DNA from: Centroberyx gerrardi
Lineage: Eukaryota; Chordata; Actinopteri; Beryciformes; Berycidae
DNA: 64,000 bases
Direction: 5' to 3'
Assembly (NCBI RefSeq): GCF_048128805.1
Contig: NC_136019.1
Location: 11,642,905 to 11,706,904 of the forward strand
This document shows, piece by piece, positions 22,611 to 33,794 of this stretch. The notes beneath the pieces are model-generated. The model ran no database searches. It had not been told where the DNA came from and saw only the letters and a list, made by a program, of their open reading frames with translations. A program made the position numbers and the translations under genes. The first letter of the stretch is position 1. Every line of letters begins with the position of its first letter.

Positions 22611-25600
22611 TTATTGCTGGTTTGACAGTAGCCATGACAACGCCACCAAGAAGGATGCAGTGAGGAGACTGATCTTATGGCTTACTCCACTTGAAACCTC
22701 TGTAAATGAAGAAAGAAGAAAAAGAAACATGTATTTAAAAAAAGGGTGGTAAGTTTTTGCACTTTTTGATCAGGTAGTACTCAATATTGCTTACGCGTGC
22801 CATCCACAGAAACAGAGTTGGGGTCAATGTTGAAGGCTGTAATGCTTGAAGCTGCATTGATCAAAATATTTCCAATCTGGGTAGCATTAGGAACAGATGA
22901 GGCCGCGAAAGTAACGTCCATGTTATTGACGATTGATCCATTTCTGCAAATGGAATTACAGAAAAAAATATTGTTTCAATCATCATGACTTTCTGGCCAT
23001 TATTCGTTCATTCTAGCAAAGCTGAACATCAACAAATTACCTGAATGACACCACTGTCAAGGAGTTGAAGGAGGAGAACGCTGTTCTGTAAAGAGGCTCA
23101 AGCTGCAGGAATAAAAGCAAGTTGTAAGCATATTTATGTTGGCTATATTCTTAATGTTTTTTCCTTAGTCTTTTTAATTATACTATTTAATTTTCACATT
23201 ATTTACTTACACTATTTCATTTCCTTCTTTTCATAATTTTCTTTATTAGTTCTTTATTGACTACCACAGTAAAATTACAGAAGGGGAAGTGCACTGAGAG
23301 TGTATCTTTGTCCTTTTATATATAGTGATGGAGGGATGATTTTAAATTTTTTCTTTGAAACCCCAGCAACTGGAATCAAATCTATATTTTCAATCCTTTG
23401 AGCAATGAATGACCTGATCTCTTTGATATCAGAATACAATAGATGCTACCACAGGCTTCATTTTAAGTGGGAGACTTACCTCTGTTCTTATCAGTGTGGC
23501 TCGAGTTCCAAAAGCTGAAGATGATGAATCCAGCAGATCACTTGTAAATGTCTCAGCAGATGAGAAACTGACCCGCCTCGAAGTGAGTGCTACTGTAGTT
23601 GTAGCTGTAGTTGTAGTTGCAGCAGCTGTGGTGGCAGCAGGTGTGGTTGCAGCAGCTGTAGTGGCAGCAGCTGTAGTTGCAGCAGCTGTAGTGGTAGCAG
23701 CTGTAGTGGCAGTAGCTGTGGTTGCAGCAGCTGTAGTGGCAGCAGCTGTAGTGGCAGCAGCTGTAGTGGCAGCAGCTGTGGTGGCAGCAGCTGTAGTGGT
23801 AGCAGCTGTAGTGGCAGTAGCTGTGGTTGCAGCAGCAGTGGTTGCTGTAGTTCCATTGTTTGAAAATGCTGTGAAATGTTTTTTTCAAGAATAAATTAGT
23901 AATAGCTTGCCCTTACATTGTGAGTATATCAATAATGCATTGTACTCTCATGTCCAAGGCAAAAAGATGCCTGATGTCATATAGACCTTGATGCCAGTTC
24001 CACAGTGCTGCACGCTGCATCAAAACAATACTGAGGAAGAGAATTGCTTTTGCAAACTAGGAAGCGTCTTATCTAATTCTGAGTTTGCTAGTGTCAAGAA
24101 TCTTGAAGTTAGTCACAAGCTAGTGGCAAGCCGTTCTACTAAATGGCTGTTCTTGAGAAATTCTGTTATTCATTAACTTTTCACTGCCATAGTGTTTGAG
24201 TGATGTTTCTGTAATTTCTTTATTGTTACGTGGTTACTGTGTTTTTATGTGTGGTGTTGTTGTTTGTGATGGATTTTGTTGCAAACCAAATTGCCCTCTG
24301 GGATTATAATAAAGACTAAACTGAACTGAAGCAAATTCATTGAATGCAAGATATTTTACAGAATAGCTAATCCTGCCACACATTGAGCTGTTGAAATGGT
24401 GTGGTGAACTGTATAATACTGAACAGTGTGACAGATGTCTTTTTGTATCTGGTCCCTAAGCTACATCCATTTCACATTTACCAGCATAGTTTTGTTCCCA
24501 ACTTTTCAGTTCAGGCAATTATTTAAAATTCTGTTTCAAATAATGAGTGGAGTGAAATTTAGCCTCATGTGTTAACTGTTAACTTACCTGTTACTTGGAG
24601 GGAGTTGGGCTCAATAGTGAGGTTGAAGGTATTGTTGGGGTTATTCACAGCTTCTCTCACAGCCTCTATAATGGTATCACTCTGTGGGATAGCTTCAACT
24701 GGAGTAGTCCTATTGAACTCAATCCCCACATTTGCTTCAGTGTTATTAGTTCGTGTTCTGGCTCCAGCAGCGCTGCATCACAAATGCCAATATCATAAAG
24801 TCAAGAGTCAAATTATGAAAATAATAAATTATATTGATAACTTCTTCAAATATGTAACTTATAGGTGACGTACAGATATAGCTAACTTATTCATTATCCA
24901 CATAGAAACATATATTTACTTATGACAGGCATGTTAGCTAATGTCAGACAGAGACTTTAAAACAAGGTAGAATTTGAAGTTTACCTAAATGATATAACGA
25001 AGCTGCGGACGAAGAGAGCACCAAATCTTTCACTGAAGATTATATCATACTGTAAGAAGAAAAATGCAAAAATTAGACATATTGAGTGGATTTCAAATAC
25101 AATATTCTCCAAATGAAATCAAATGGAATGGTAAATTTCATGTGAAATTACATCCGCATTAGAATGATTTGTTTTTCAGTTGCAATGAACAGTGTAATGA
25201 TTTGCTTAACAAAACAACACCAACAAAACAATGAAATTATTCTTACCACACGAACAACTGTCACTGCAAGATCTCTGAATTGTTGGCTCATGGGGTTATT
25301 GAGTTCTGATGTGAACGGAACTGCCAAGGTTGATCTGAGAACTGCAACTGGTGCAGGAGCTGTTGTAACTGCAGCTGTGGTGGCAGCAGCTGTGGTGGCA
25401 GCGGCTGTAGTTGCACCAGCAAGCGTGCCATCCACAGAAACAGTGTTGGTGTCAATGTTGAAGGCTGTAATGCTTGAAGCTGCATTGATCAAAACATTTC
25501 CAATCTGGGCAGCATTAGGAACAGATGAGGCCGCGAAAGTAACGTCCACGTCACTGATGATTGATCCATTTCTGCAAATGGAATTACAGAAAAAAATATT

Positions 25601-28600
25601 GTTTCAATCATCATGACTTTCTGGCCATTATTCGTTCATTCTAGCAAAGCTGAACATCAACAAATTACCTGAATGACACCACTGTCAAGGAGTTGAAGGA
25701 GGAGAACGCTGCTCTGTAAAGAGGCTCAAGCTGCAGGAATAAAAGCAGGTTGTAAGCATATTTATGTTGGCTATATTCTTAATGTTTTTTCCTTAGTCTT
25801 TTTAATTTTAAGTCTTTTTAATTATACTATTTCATTTTCACATTGTTTAATTACACTATTCCATTTCCTTCTTTTCATAATTTTCTTTATTAGTTCTTTA
25901 TTGACTACCACAGTAAAATTACAGAAGGGGAAGTGCACTGAGTGTATCTTTGTCCTTTTATATATAGTGATGGAGGGATGATTTTTAATTTTTCCTTTGA
26001 AACCTCAGCAACTGGAATCAAATGCCATCCCATAAGAGACACAGGCATTCCACTGTATGATCCAGCATTGTGAAGCAGAAAACAACCTATACCCATTAAG
26101 GCGTACTGAAAAGACCAAGTATAAGACTACCTAGCAAGAACGGTAAAAGTGGAATTAGGCTTGGAAAAAAATGGGCAATTCTGAAACCTGAATATATTGA
26201 AAATGTCTTGCTAATAGTTTTTGCCAGTGAAACAATATAGCCCAAAGTGAATAGAGAGGGTGAATGCTATTGCAAACTAGATTGAAATTTGATTTGAAAT
26301 TTTATACTGTCACATACATTTCTTGAATTTCCACTCCATTTAGATTGGTGTAGACTTAACACCAAAATCCCAAATAAATGTATTTTGACACTGACAAAAA
26401 TGATTGTTGGAAGATGAGTACATCATGAATGAAATTAAAAGAAGGCTTATTGTAGAATATTAGGTAGTTATTAGATATCTTAAGACATTTGTGTACTAAA
26501 AAAACATTATTAGGATACAGCAATCTATATTTTCAATCCTTTGAGCAATGAATGACCTGATCTCTCTGATATCAGAATACAATAGATGCTACCACAGGCT
26601 TCATTTTAAGTGGGAGACTTACCTCTGTTCTTATCAGTGCGGCTCGAGCTCCAAAAGCTGAAGATGATGAATTCAACAGATCACTTGTAAATGTCTCAGC
26701 AGATGAGAAACTGACCCGCCTCGAAGTGAGTGCTACTGTAGCTGTAATTGCAGCGGCTGTGGTGACAGCGGCTGTTGCTCCAGTTGTTGACGCTCCAGTT
26801 GTTGACCCAACAGTTGTAGTTGATCCACCAGTTGTGGTTGACCCACCAGTTATGGTTGACCCACCAGTTGTGGTTGAGCCACCAGTTGTCGTTGAGCCAC
26901 CAGTTGTTGTTGATGCACCGGTTGTTGTTGAGCCTCCAGTTGTTGTTGATGCACCGGTTGTTGTTGATCCACTGGTTGTTGTTGAGCCTCCAGTTGTTGT
27001 TGATCCACCAGTTGTCGTTGATCCACCAGTTGTCGTTGACCCACCGGTTGTTGTTGATCCACCAGTTGTGGTTGACCCACCAGTTGTGGTTGAGCCACCA
27101 GTTGTCGTTGAGCCTCCAGTTGTTGTTGAGCCACCAGTTGTTGTTGACCCACTAGTTGTTGTTGATGCACCGGTTGTTGTTGAGCCTCCAGTTGTTGTTG
27201 ATGCACCGGTTGTTGTTGATCCACTGGTTGTTGTTGAGCCTCCAGTTGTTGTTGATCCACCAGTTGTCGTTGATCCACCAGTTGTGGTTGACCCACCAGT
27301 TGTTGTTGACCCACCGGTTGTTGTTGATCCACCAGTTGTTGTTGACCCACTAGTTGTTGTTGATGCACCGGTTGTTGTTGAGCCTCCAGTTGTTGTTGAT
27401 GCACCGGTTGTTGTTGACCCACCGGTTGTTGTTGATCCACCAGTTGTCGTTGACCCACCAGTTGTGGTTGACCCACCAGTTGTGGTTGAGCCACCAGTTG
27501 TCGTTGAGCCTCCAGTTGTTGTTGAGCCACCAGTTGTTGTTGACCCACTAGTTGTTGTTGATGCACCGGTTGTTGTTGAGCCTCCAGTTGTTGTTGATGC
27601 ACCGGTTGTTGTTGATCCACTGGTTGTTGTTGAGCCTCCAGTTGTTGTTGATCCACCAGTTGTCGTTGATCCACCAGTTGTCGTTGACCCACCAGTTGTT
27701 GTTGACCCACCGGTTGTTGTTGATCCACCAGTTGTCGTTGACCCACCAGTTGTGGTTGACCCACCAGTTGTGGTTGAGCCACCAGTTGTCGTTGAGCCTC
27801 CAGTTGTTGTTGAGCCTCCAGTTGTTGTTGATCCACTGGTTGTTGTTGAGCCTCCAGTTGTTGTTGATCCACCAGTTGTCGTTGACCCACTAGTCGTTGT
27901 TGATGCTCCAGTTGTGGTGGATCCACCAGTTGTTGTTGAGCCTCCAGTTGTAGTTGATGCACCAGTTGTTGTTGAGCCTCCAGTTGTCGTTGACCCACCG
28001 GTTGTTGTTGAACCTCCAGTTGTTGTTGACCCACCAGTTGTCGTTGACCCACCAGTTGTAGTTGATCCACCGGTTGTTGTTGACCCACCAGTTGTTGAGC
28101 CTCCAGTTGTCGTTGACCCACCGGTTGTTGTTGAACCTCCAGTTGTTGTTGACCCACCAGTTGTTGTTGAGCCTTCAGTTGTCGTTGACCCACCAGTTGT
28201 GGTTGACCCACCAGTTGTAGTTGATCCACCAGTTGTGGTTGACCCACCAGTTGTAGTTGATCCATCAGTTGTCGTTGAGGCTCCAGTTGTCGTTGATCCA
28301 TCAGTTGTCGTTGATCCACCAGTTGTTGTTGAGCCTGCAGTTGTTGTTGACCCAGCAGTTGTTGTTGATGCTTCAGTTGTGGTTGACCCACCAGTTGTTG
28401 TTGAACCTCCAGTTGTTGTTGAGCCTCCAGTTGTTGTTGAGCCTTCAGTTGTCGTTGACCCACCAGTTGTGGTTGACCCACCAGTTGTCGTTGATCCATC
28501 AGTTGTCGTTGATCCACCAGTTGTCGTTGAGCCTCCAGTTGTCGTTGACCCACCAGTTGTTGTTGATGCTTCAGTTGTGGTTGACCCACCAGTTGTTGTT

Positions 28601-31550
28601 GAACCTCCGGTTGTTGTTGACCCACCAGTTGTTGAGCCTTCAGTTGTCGTTGACCCACCAGTTGTGGTTGACCCACCAGTTGTAGTTGATCCACCAGTTG
28701 TTGTTGAACCTCCAGTTGTTGTTGAGCCTGCAGTTGTTGTTGACCCAGCAGTTGTTGTTGATGCTTCAGTTGTGGTTGACCCACCAGTTGTTGTTGAACC
28801 TCCAGTTGTTGTTGACCCAGCAGTTGTTGTTGAGCCTTCAGTTGTCGTTGACCCACCAGTTGTGGTTGACCCACCAGTTGTAGTTGATCCATCAGTTGTC
28901 GTTGAGGCTCCAGTTGTCGTTGATCCATCAGTTGTCGTTGATCCACCAGTTGTCGTTGAGCCTCCAGTTGTCGTTGACCCAGCAGTTGTTGTTGATGCTT
29001 CAGTTGTGGTTGACCCACCAGTTGTTGTTGAACCTCCAGTTGTTGTTGACCCACCAGTTGTTGTTGAGCCTTCAGTTGTCGTTGACCCACCAGTTGTGGT
29101 TGACCCACCAGTTGTAGTTGATCCATCAGTTGTCGTTGAGGCTCCAGTTGTCGTTGATCCATCAGTTGTCGTTGAGCCTCCAGTTGTCGTTGACCCACCA
29201 GTTGTTGTTGATGCTTCAGTTGTGGTTGACCCACCAGTTGTTGTTGAACCTCCGGTTGTTGTTGACCCACCAGTTGTTGAGCCTTCAGTTGTCGTTGACC
29301 CACCAGTTGTGGTTGACCCACCAGTTGTAGTTGATCCACCAGTTGTTGTTGAACCTCCAGTTGTTGTTGAGCCTGCAGTTGTTGTTGACCCAGCAGTTGT
29401 TGTTGATGCTTCAGTTGTGGTTGACCCACCAGTTGTTGTTGAACCTCCAGTTGTTGTTGACCCACCAGTTGTTGTTGAGCCTTCAGTTGTCGTTGACCCA
29501 CCAGTTGTGGTTGACCCACCAGTTGTAGTTGATCCATCAGTTGTCGTTGAGGCTCCAGTTGTCGTTGATCCATCAGTTGTCGTTGATCCACCAGTTGTTG
29601 TTGAGCCTGCAGTTGTTGTTGACCCAGCAGTTGTTGTTGATGCTTCAGTTGTGGTTGACCCACCAGTTGTTGTTGAACCTCCAGTTGTTGTTGAGCCTCC
29701 AGTTGTCGTTGATCCACCAGTTGTGGTTGACCCACCAGTTGTAGTTGATCCATCAGTTGTCGTTGAGGCTCCAGTTGTCGTTGAGGCTCCAGTTGTCGTT
29801 GATCCATCAGTTGTTGTTGATCCACCAGTTGTCGTTGAGCCTCCAGTTGTCGTTGAGCCTCCAGTTGTTGAGCCTCCAGTTGTCGTTGACCCACCAGTTG
29901 TGGTTGACCCACCAGTTGTTGTTGATCCACCAGTTGTTGTTGAGCCTCCAGTTGTTGTTGAACCTCCAGTTGTTGTTGACCCACCAGTTGTCGTTGACCC
30001 ACCAGTTGTAGTTGATCCACCGGTTGTTGTTGACCCACCAGTTGTTGACCCACCAGTTGTTGTTGAGCCTTCAGTTGTCGTTGACCCACCAGTTGTGGTT
30101 GACCCACCAGTTGTAGTTGATCCACCAGTTGTTGTTGAGCCTCCAGTTGTTGTTGAGCCTGCAGTTGTTGTTGACCCACCAGTTGTTGTTGATGCTTCAG
30201 TTGTGGTTGACCCACCAGTTGTTGTTGAACCTCCAGTTGTTGACCCACCAGTTGTTGTTGAGCCACCAGTTGTTGTTGATCCACCAGTTGTCGTTGACCC
30301 ATCAGTTGTTGTTGAGCCACCAGTTGTCGTTGACCCACCAGTTGTCGTTGAGCTACCAGTTGTGGTTGACCCTCCAGTTGTCGTTGAGCCTCCAGTTGTT
30401 GTTGACCCACCAGTTGTTGTTGAGCCACCAGTTGTAGTTGACCCACCGGTTGTTGTTGATCCATCAGTTGTTGTTGAGCCTCCAGTTGTTGTTGATGCTC
30501 CAGTTGTGGTCGATCCACCAGTTGTTGTTGAGCCTCCAGTTGTAGTTGATCCACCAGTTGTTGTTGACCCTCCAGTTGTCGTTGACCCACCGGTTGTTGT
30601 TGAACCTCCAGTTGTTGTTGACCCACCAGTTGTTGTTGAGCCTCCAGTTGTTGTTGAACCTCCAGTTGTGGTGGATCCACCAGTTGTTGTTGAGCCTCCA
30701 GTTGTAGTTGACCCATCAGTTGTTGTTGAGCCACCAGTTGTTGTTGAGCCACCAGTTGTGGTTGACCCACCAGTTGTAGTTGATCCATCAGTTGTCGTTG
30801 ATCCACCAGTTGTCGTTGAGCCTCCAGTTGTTGTTGAGCCTCCAGTTGTCGTTGAGCCTCCAGTTGTCGTTGACCCACCGGTTGTTGTTGAGCCTCCAGT
30901 GGTTGTTGATCCACCAGTTGTCGTTGAGCCTCCAGTTGTTGTTGACCCACCAGTTGTTGTTGAGCCACCAGTTGTAGTTGACCCACCAGTTGTTGTTGAT
31001 CCACCAGTTGTTGTTGAGCCTCCAGTTGTTGATGCTCCAGTTGTGGTGGATCCACCAGTTGTTGTTGAGCCTCCAGTTGTCGTTGATCCACCAGTTGTTG
31101 TTGAACCATCAGTTGTGGTTGATCCACCAGTTGTCGTTGACCCACCAGTTGTTGTTGATCCACCAGTTGTGGTTGACACACCAGTTGTAGTTGATCCATC
31201 AGTTGTCGTTGATCCACCAGTTGTCGTTGACCCACCAGTTGTCGTTGAGGCTCCAGTTGTCGTTGACCCACCAGTTGTTGTTGACCCACCAGTTGTCGTT
31301 GACCCACCAGTTGTTGTTGACCCACCAGTTGTCGTTGAGGCTCCAGTTGTCGTTGCCCCAACAGTTGTAGATGATCCACCAGTTGCTTGTGTGGTAGCCA
31401 AATCAAAGGCCACTATTTGTAAGGAATAGAAAGTGAATATGATTAAAATAATAATATTGCTTTATAGGACAATAGTCTTTCACTTCATGTCACATAGATC
31501 AACTTACCCACAAGAATTAGCAAAATGGATACGATTGGTCCAAAACCCAT
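22611..31550 (-). CDS. GPI-anchored mucin-like protein with TTTGGS repeats and three SEA domains
   Basis: Ten exons with GT-AG borders keep one open frame of 6159 nt (2052 aa): 31508-31550, 26623-31412, 25669-25730, 25247-25571, 24985-25049, 24588-24772, 23480-23868, 23041-23102, 22795-22943 and 22611-22699. Residues 1-24 are a signal peptide (MGFGPIVSILLILV then an A-F-D-L stretch). About 25-1570 is the six-residue repeat TTTGGS with G/A/D/E variants, a dense substrate for O-glycosylation. SEA1 is about 1576-1681, SEA2 1708-1822, SEA3 1918-2021; Thr/Ala linkers (TTAAA type) lie between. SEA1 and SEA3 keep an NGSI cleavage-type site; SEA2 lacks it. The last exon encodes SSGVSHK followed by a hydrophobic tail (ISLLTASFLVALSWLL) and ends six residues after it with no basic cytoplasmic tail, as in GPI-attachment signals. 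SEA domains are known to be held together after autoproteolysis in mucins; a surface-coat or shed-mucin role is inference. The start is the only ATG preceding a signal-like exon. Confidence 0.87.
22795..23590 (-). repeat. Intragenic SEA cassette duplication, unit 2 (SEA3)
   Basis: Exons and introns here match 25432-26730 closely, including intron text such as the acaggcttcattttaagtgg segment. Unit 1 carries about 0.5 kb of extra intron sequence (around 26029-26526) that is absent here. Confidence 0.85.
24225..24330. repeat. LINE 3'-tail-like fragment in an intron
   Basis: The segment ends attgccctctgggattataa, then taaagactaaactgaactgaa. This resembles the 3' ends of teleost non-LTR retrotransposons (a ccctctgggat...aataaag motif followed by a short repeat). 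It is only a tail fragment and the family is uncertain. Confidence 0.4.
25432..26730 (-). repeat. Intragenic SEA cassette duplication, unit 1 (SEA1)
   Basis: Partner of 22795-23590. The SEA exon reading LEPLYRAAFSSFNSLTVVSF (unit 2 has T for the first A) is identical but for one residue. Where unit 2 has a splice donor after GGCACGC, unit 1 reads on (GGCACGCTTGC) into a Thr/Ala linker and the next SEA domain. Confidence 0.85.
26820..31375 (-). repeat. 18-bp coding minisatellite (TTTGGS), about 250 units
   Basis: Units on the plus strand read ccaccagttgttgttga with third-position variants (gtcgtt, gtggtt, gtagtt; ccacca, gcctcc, ccatca). The 18-bp length keeps the frame. Some units are 15 bp (TTGGS). 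Units are organised into higher-order blocks of 11 units (198 bp), seen for example at 27156-27353, 27354-27551, 28686-28883 and 29331-29528. The array carries no stop in several frames on both strands, so long antisense frames here are not genes. Confidence 0.97.
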
Positions 31551-31656
31551 CCTGTCTTCTGTTGATTCTATAAAATTAAACACCACAGTGACCAACATGC
31601 AAAACCAGCATATAAATCAAAAGCCTCTACAACATGTTGGTAGAGTCAACATTTAC

Positions 31657-31662
31657 TTTATA
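31657..31662 (-). promoter_or_regulatory. Candidate TATA box of the triple-SEA gene
   Basis: TATAAA on the minus strand, about 107 bp upstream of the start codon. An acceptor-like site (ttaattttatag) 18 bases upstream of the ATG could instead mean that a separate 5' non-coding exon exists, in which case the promoter lies further away. Confidence 0.3.
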
Positions 31663-31940
31663 ATGATAGTATGGAATCTATGGCACTTATAGCATTTTAA
31701 CATAGTATATGCTGTGATATCATGCTGTCATATCCTATATTAAAATCCATAAGCAAAAGTTGTCCGGATCATATTTCACTTACAGATTTAGAATATTAGT
31801 AACCCAAGAACTCTCCTTACAGTATCAAAAATGATAGCAAACACCTGGTTCATCAAAAGTAGTTTGTTTTGATCAACAGAATTAGATTTTTTTTTTTTTT
31901 GAAATGGTCCTATGCATGTGCTATTTTCAATCGGCACATG

Positions 31941-31961
31941 AACCCTAACCCTAACCCTAAA
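31941..31961. repeat. Short telomere-like repeat
   Basis: Three tandem CCCTAA hexamers (aaccctaaccctaaccctaa). This is too short to indicate a telomere or fusion point. Confidence 0.9.
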
Positions 31962-32460
31962 CTTGGCATGTTAAGAGTTTATTTTCTTTGAGCACCTATA
32001 ATTCAAGGGTCAATTTCGACGACCACCTGCTTTATGCCACTGTAAAACCTTCTAAACCCAGAATGAAACTACAGATACACATGAAGAGGTAGGGCTTGGT
32101 GGGAAAACCACCTTATCAGGGTACATGTGTCCCTTACTCATATTAATTCCTACGCAGAACCATATATTTTTAGATAGTATACTGTGGCATACGGGAATGA
32201 GGCTTTGACTTTTTCTTTTTCTTTATCTCTAGCTTTGCTTTGGTATAGAAATTTGACTTTCTCTTTGAAGTCCTGGTGGCCTGACAAAATGGTTAAAAGA
32301 AGCTGGATTTGTTTCATGTCTGGCTCATACAATATAAACATGTGCACATTGAGGTACTGTTTCCTGGTTTGAAGAAAATTGAAGAAACTATGGTCACCCT
32401 ACAACAGAAGTCCCATAGAGTTCAATTTATAGCATCTCTGATGAATGGACAATACACAGT

Positions 32461-32758
32461 CAAGGGCGGATATTTCATTTCACTGTTGGGGGGGACAATA
32501 AACAGAAAAATTTCTCAAGAGCAATTCCTGAAGGGGACACCAAAGATGCCGCCAAAAGTACTGTTGTATTAAATGTATATAGAGGTCCATTATGAAACAT
32601 TTCCATAAGCACTTCATTCCTTTCTTATGAAGATTTTATCAAATTGCCTTTGATATTACTGGGGTCTTTCTACTTGGCGTTTCGGTGCACTGAAAAATGA
32701 TCGGATGTCTGTTTTTCTTTTCTCTGCCATTTTAACTGACCTGGCTGGCTGACAAATA

Positions 32759-32803
<45 letters not shown>

Positions 32804-33794
32804 CATGCAGGTTATTTACAGTAGTAGGTGAGATGCAACACCCATTAACTGAACTAAAGCTAATATATGCCTAATTAGATTTTGTTTTCCCGAAAAAGCA
32901 GATCTCTAATGTTTTGCTGTCAATGTGTAAAAGTCCAGAACGCTATGAAGCCTGCCAGAAACGTACTTATATTTAACATAATGTTTGTTGTAATTATGTC
33001 TTTTTTATTAAGTCTTCATTTATTTCCAAAATTATGAACAAAATAACATAGTGGCAGCCATTTTACATGCAGTAAGAAAAAAATAATATACTTAGAACCT
33101 AATTACATAGGGTAAGTTAATCTTAAATAATTTTGATATGAAAACCCGCATTTTAATTTAACCAAGTATCCTGTATCATAAATACATGTCTGGCATTTGT
33201 AACAAACCAAACCGCTTGAAAATCGGTCGAAAATTCAGCGAGTTATGATGATTTTAATTGTGGACAGACCTCCTGCCTCCATACACATACATGCATTAGG
33301 AGACGCGGCTCCGTACCAACACGCTGACGCACGAGATTCAACCGCGAGGTAACGGAACAAAATGTAGTCTGATTACAATTGTGAATGTGTTTTATTCTAT
33401 TGAGTGGTAGAAGTAAAGAAAAATGTCTGACACATCCTTTGTTTTAAGTTAACCTCAGCTACTTACTGGAGGTCTGCCACCACTGACACACTTCCAGAGA
33501 TCCTCCACACACACTCGTACAGAGGGCTAATGTGTGTGTGTGGGGGTTCGGGGAGGCAGGTAGGCAGTGGACCAAACCACTGTGAGGCATATGAGAGAGG
33601 GACTCAATCTTTCGAAACTTAAAAACGCATTGTTTTGCGTCTATAATTAGCACAAGTGCTTTCAATGCATATTATTATATTATTTAAAATTATATAGTTA
33701 TGTTTACAATGATATATTGAGGGGGACAACTCTCTGTTAGTCCCAGGAAGGGGGGGTCCGGACCCCCCTGTCCCCCCCGTGATTTCCGCCCCTG
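32461..33794. mobile_element. hAT-like non-autonomous element
   Basis: Left end CAAGGGCGGATATTTC and right end (reverse complement) CAGGGGCGGAAATCAC form imperfect inverted termini. Each is followed by a G-run (ttgggggggacaataaac on the left; acgggggggacag on the right, as complement). The flanks tacacagt (32453-32460) and tacacaat (33795-33802) are an 8-bp target duplication with one mismatch. No transposase frame is present. It contains a CA run at 32761-32802. Confidence 0.75.
32761..32802. repeat. (CA)n microsatellite
   Basis: A pure CA run of 21 units inside the hAT-like element. Confidence 0.97.

Noticed and set aside
23480-23868. Antifreeze glycoprotein gene, suggested by Thr/Ala repeats
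   Set aside because: The run is TTAAA rather than the Thr-Ala/Pro-Ala tripeptide with spacer cleavage residues, and it is an exon joined in frame to SEA domains.
26726-31429. Plus-strand frame of 1567 codons (VVVDPP/VVVEPP)
   Set aside because: It is the antisense of the TTTGGS exon; openness is forced by the stop-free 18-bp repeat, and no start context, splice structure or domain supports it.
31941-31961. Telomere or chromosome-fusion site
   Set aside because: Only three CCCTAA units; such short runs occur by chance or as repeat debris.
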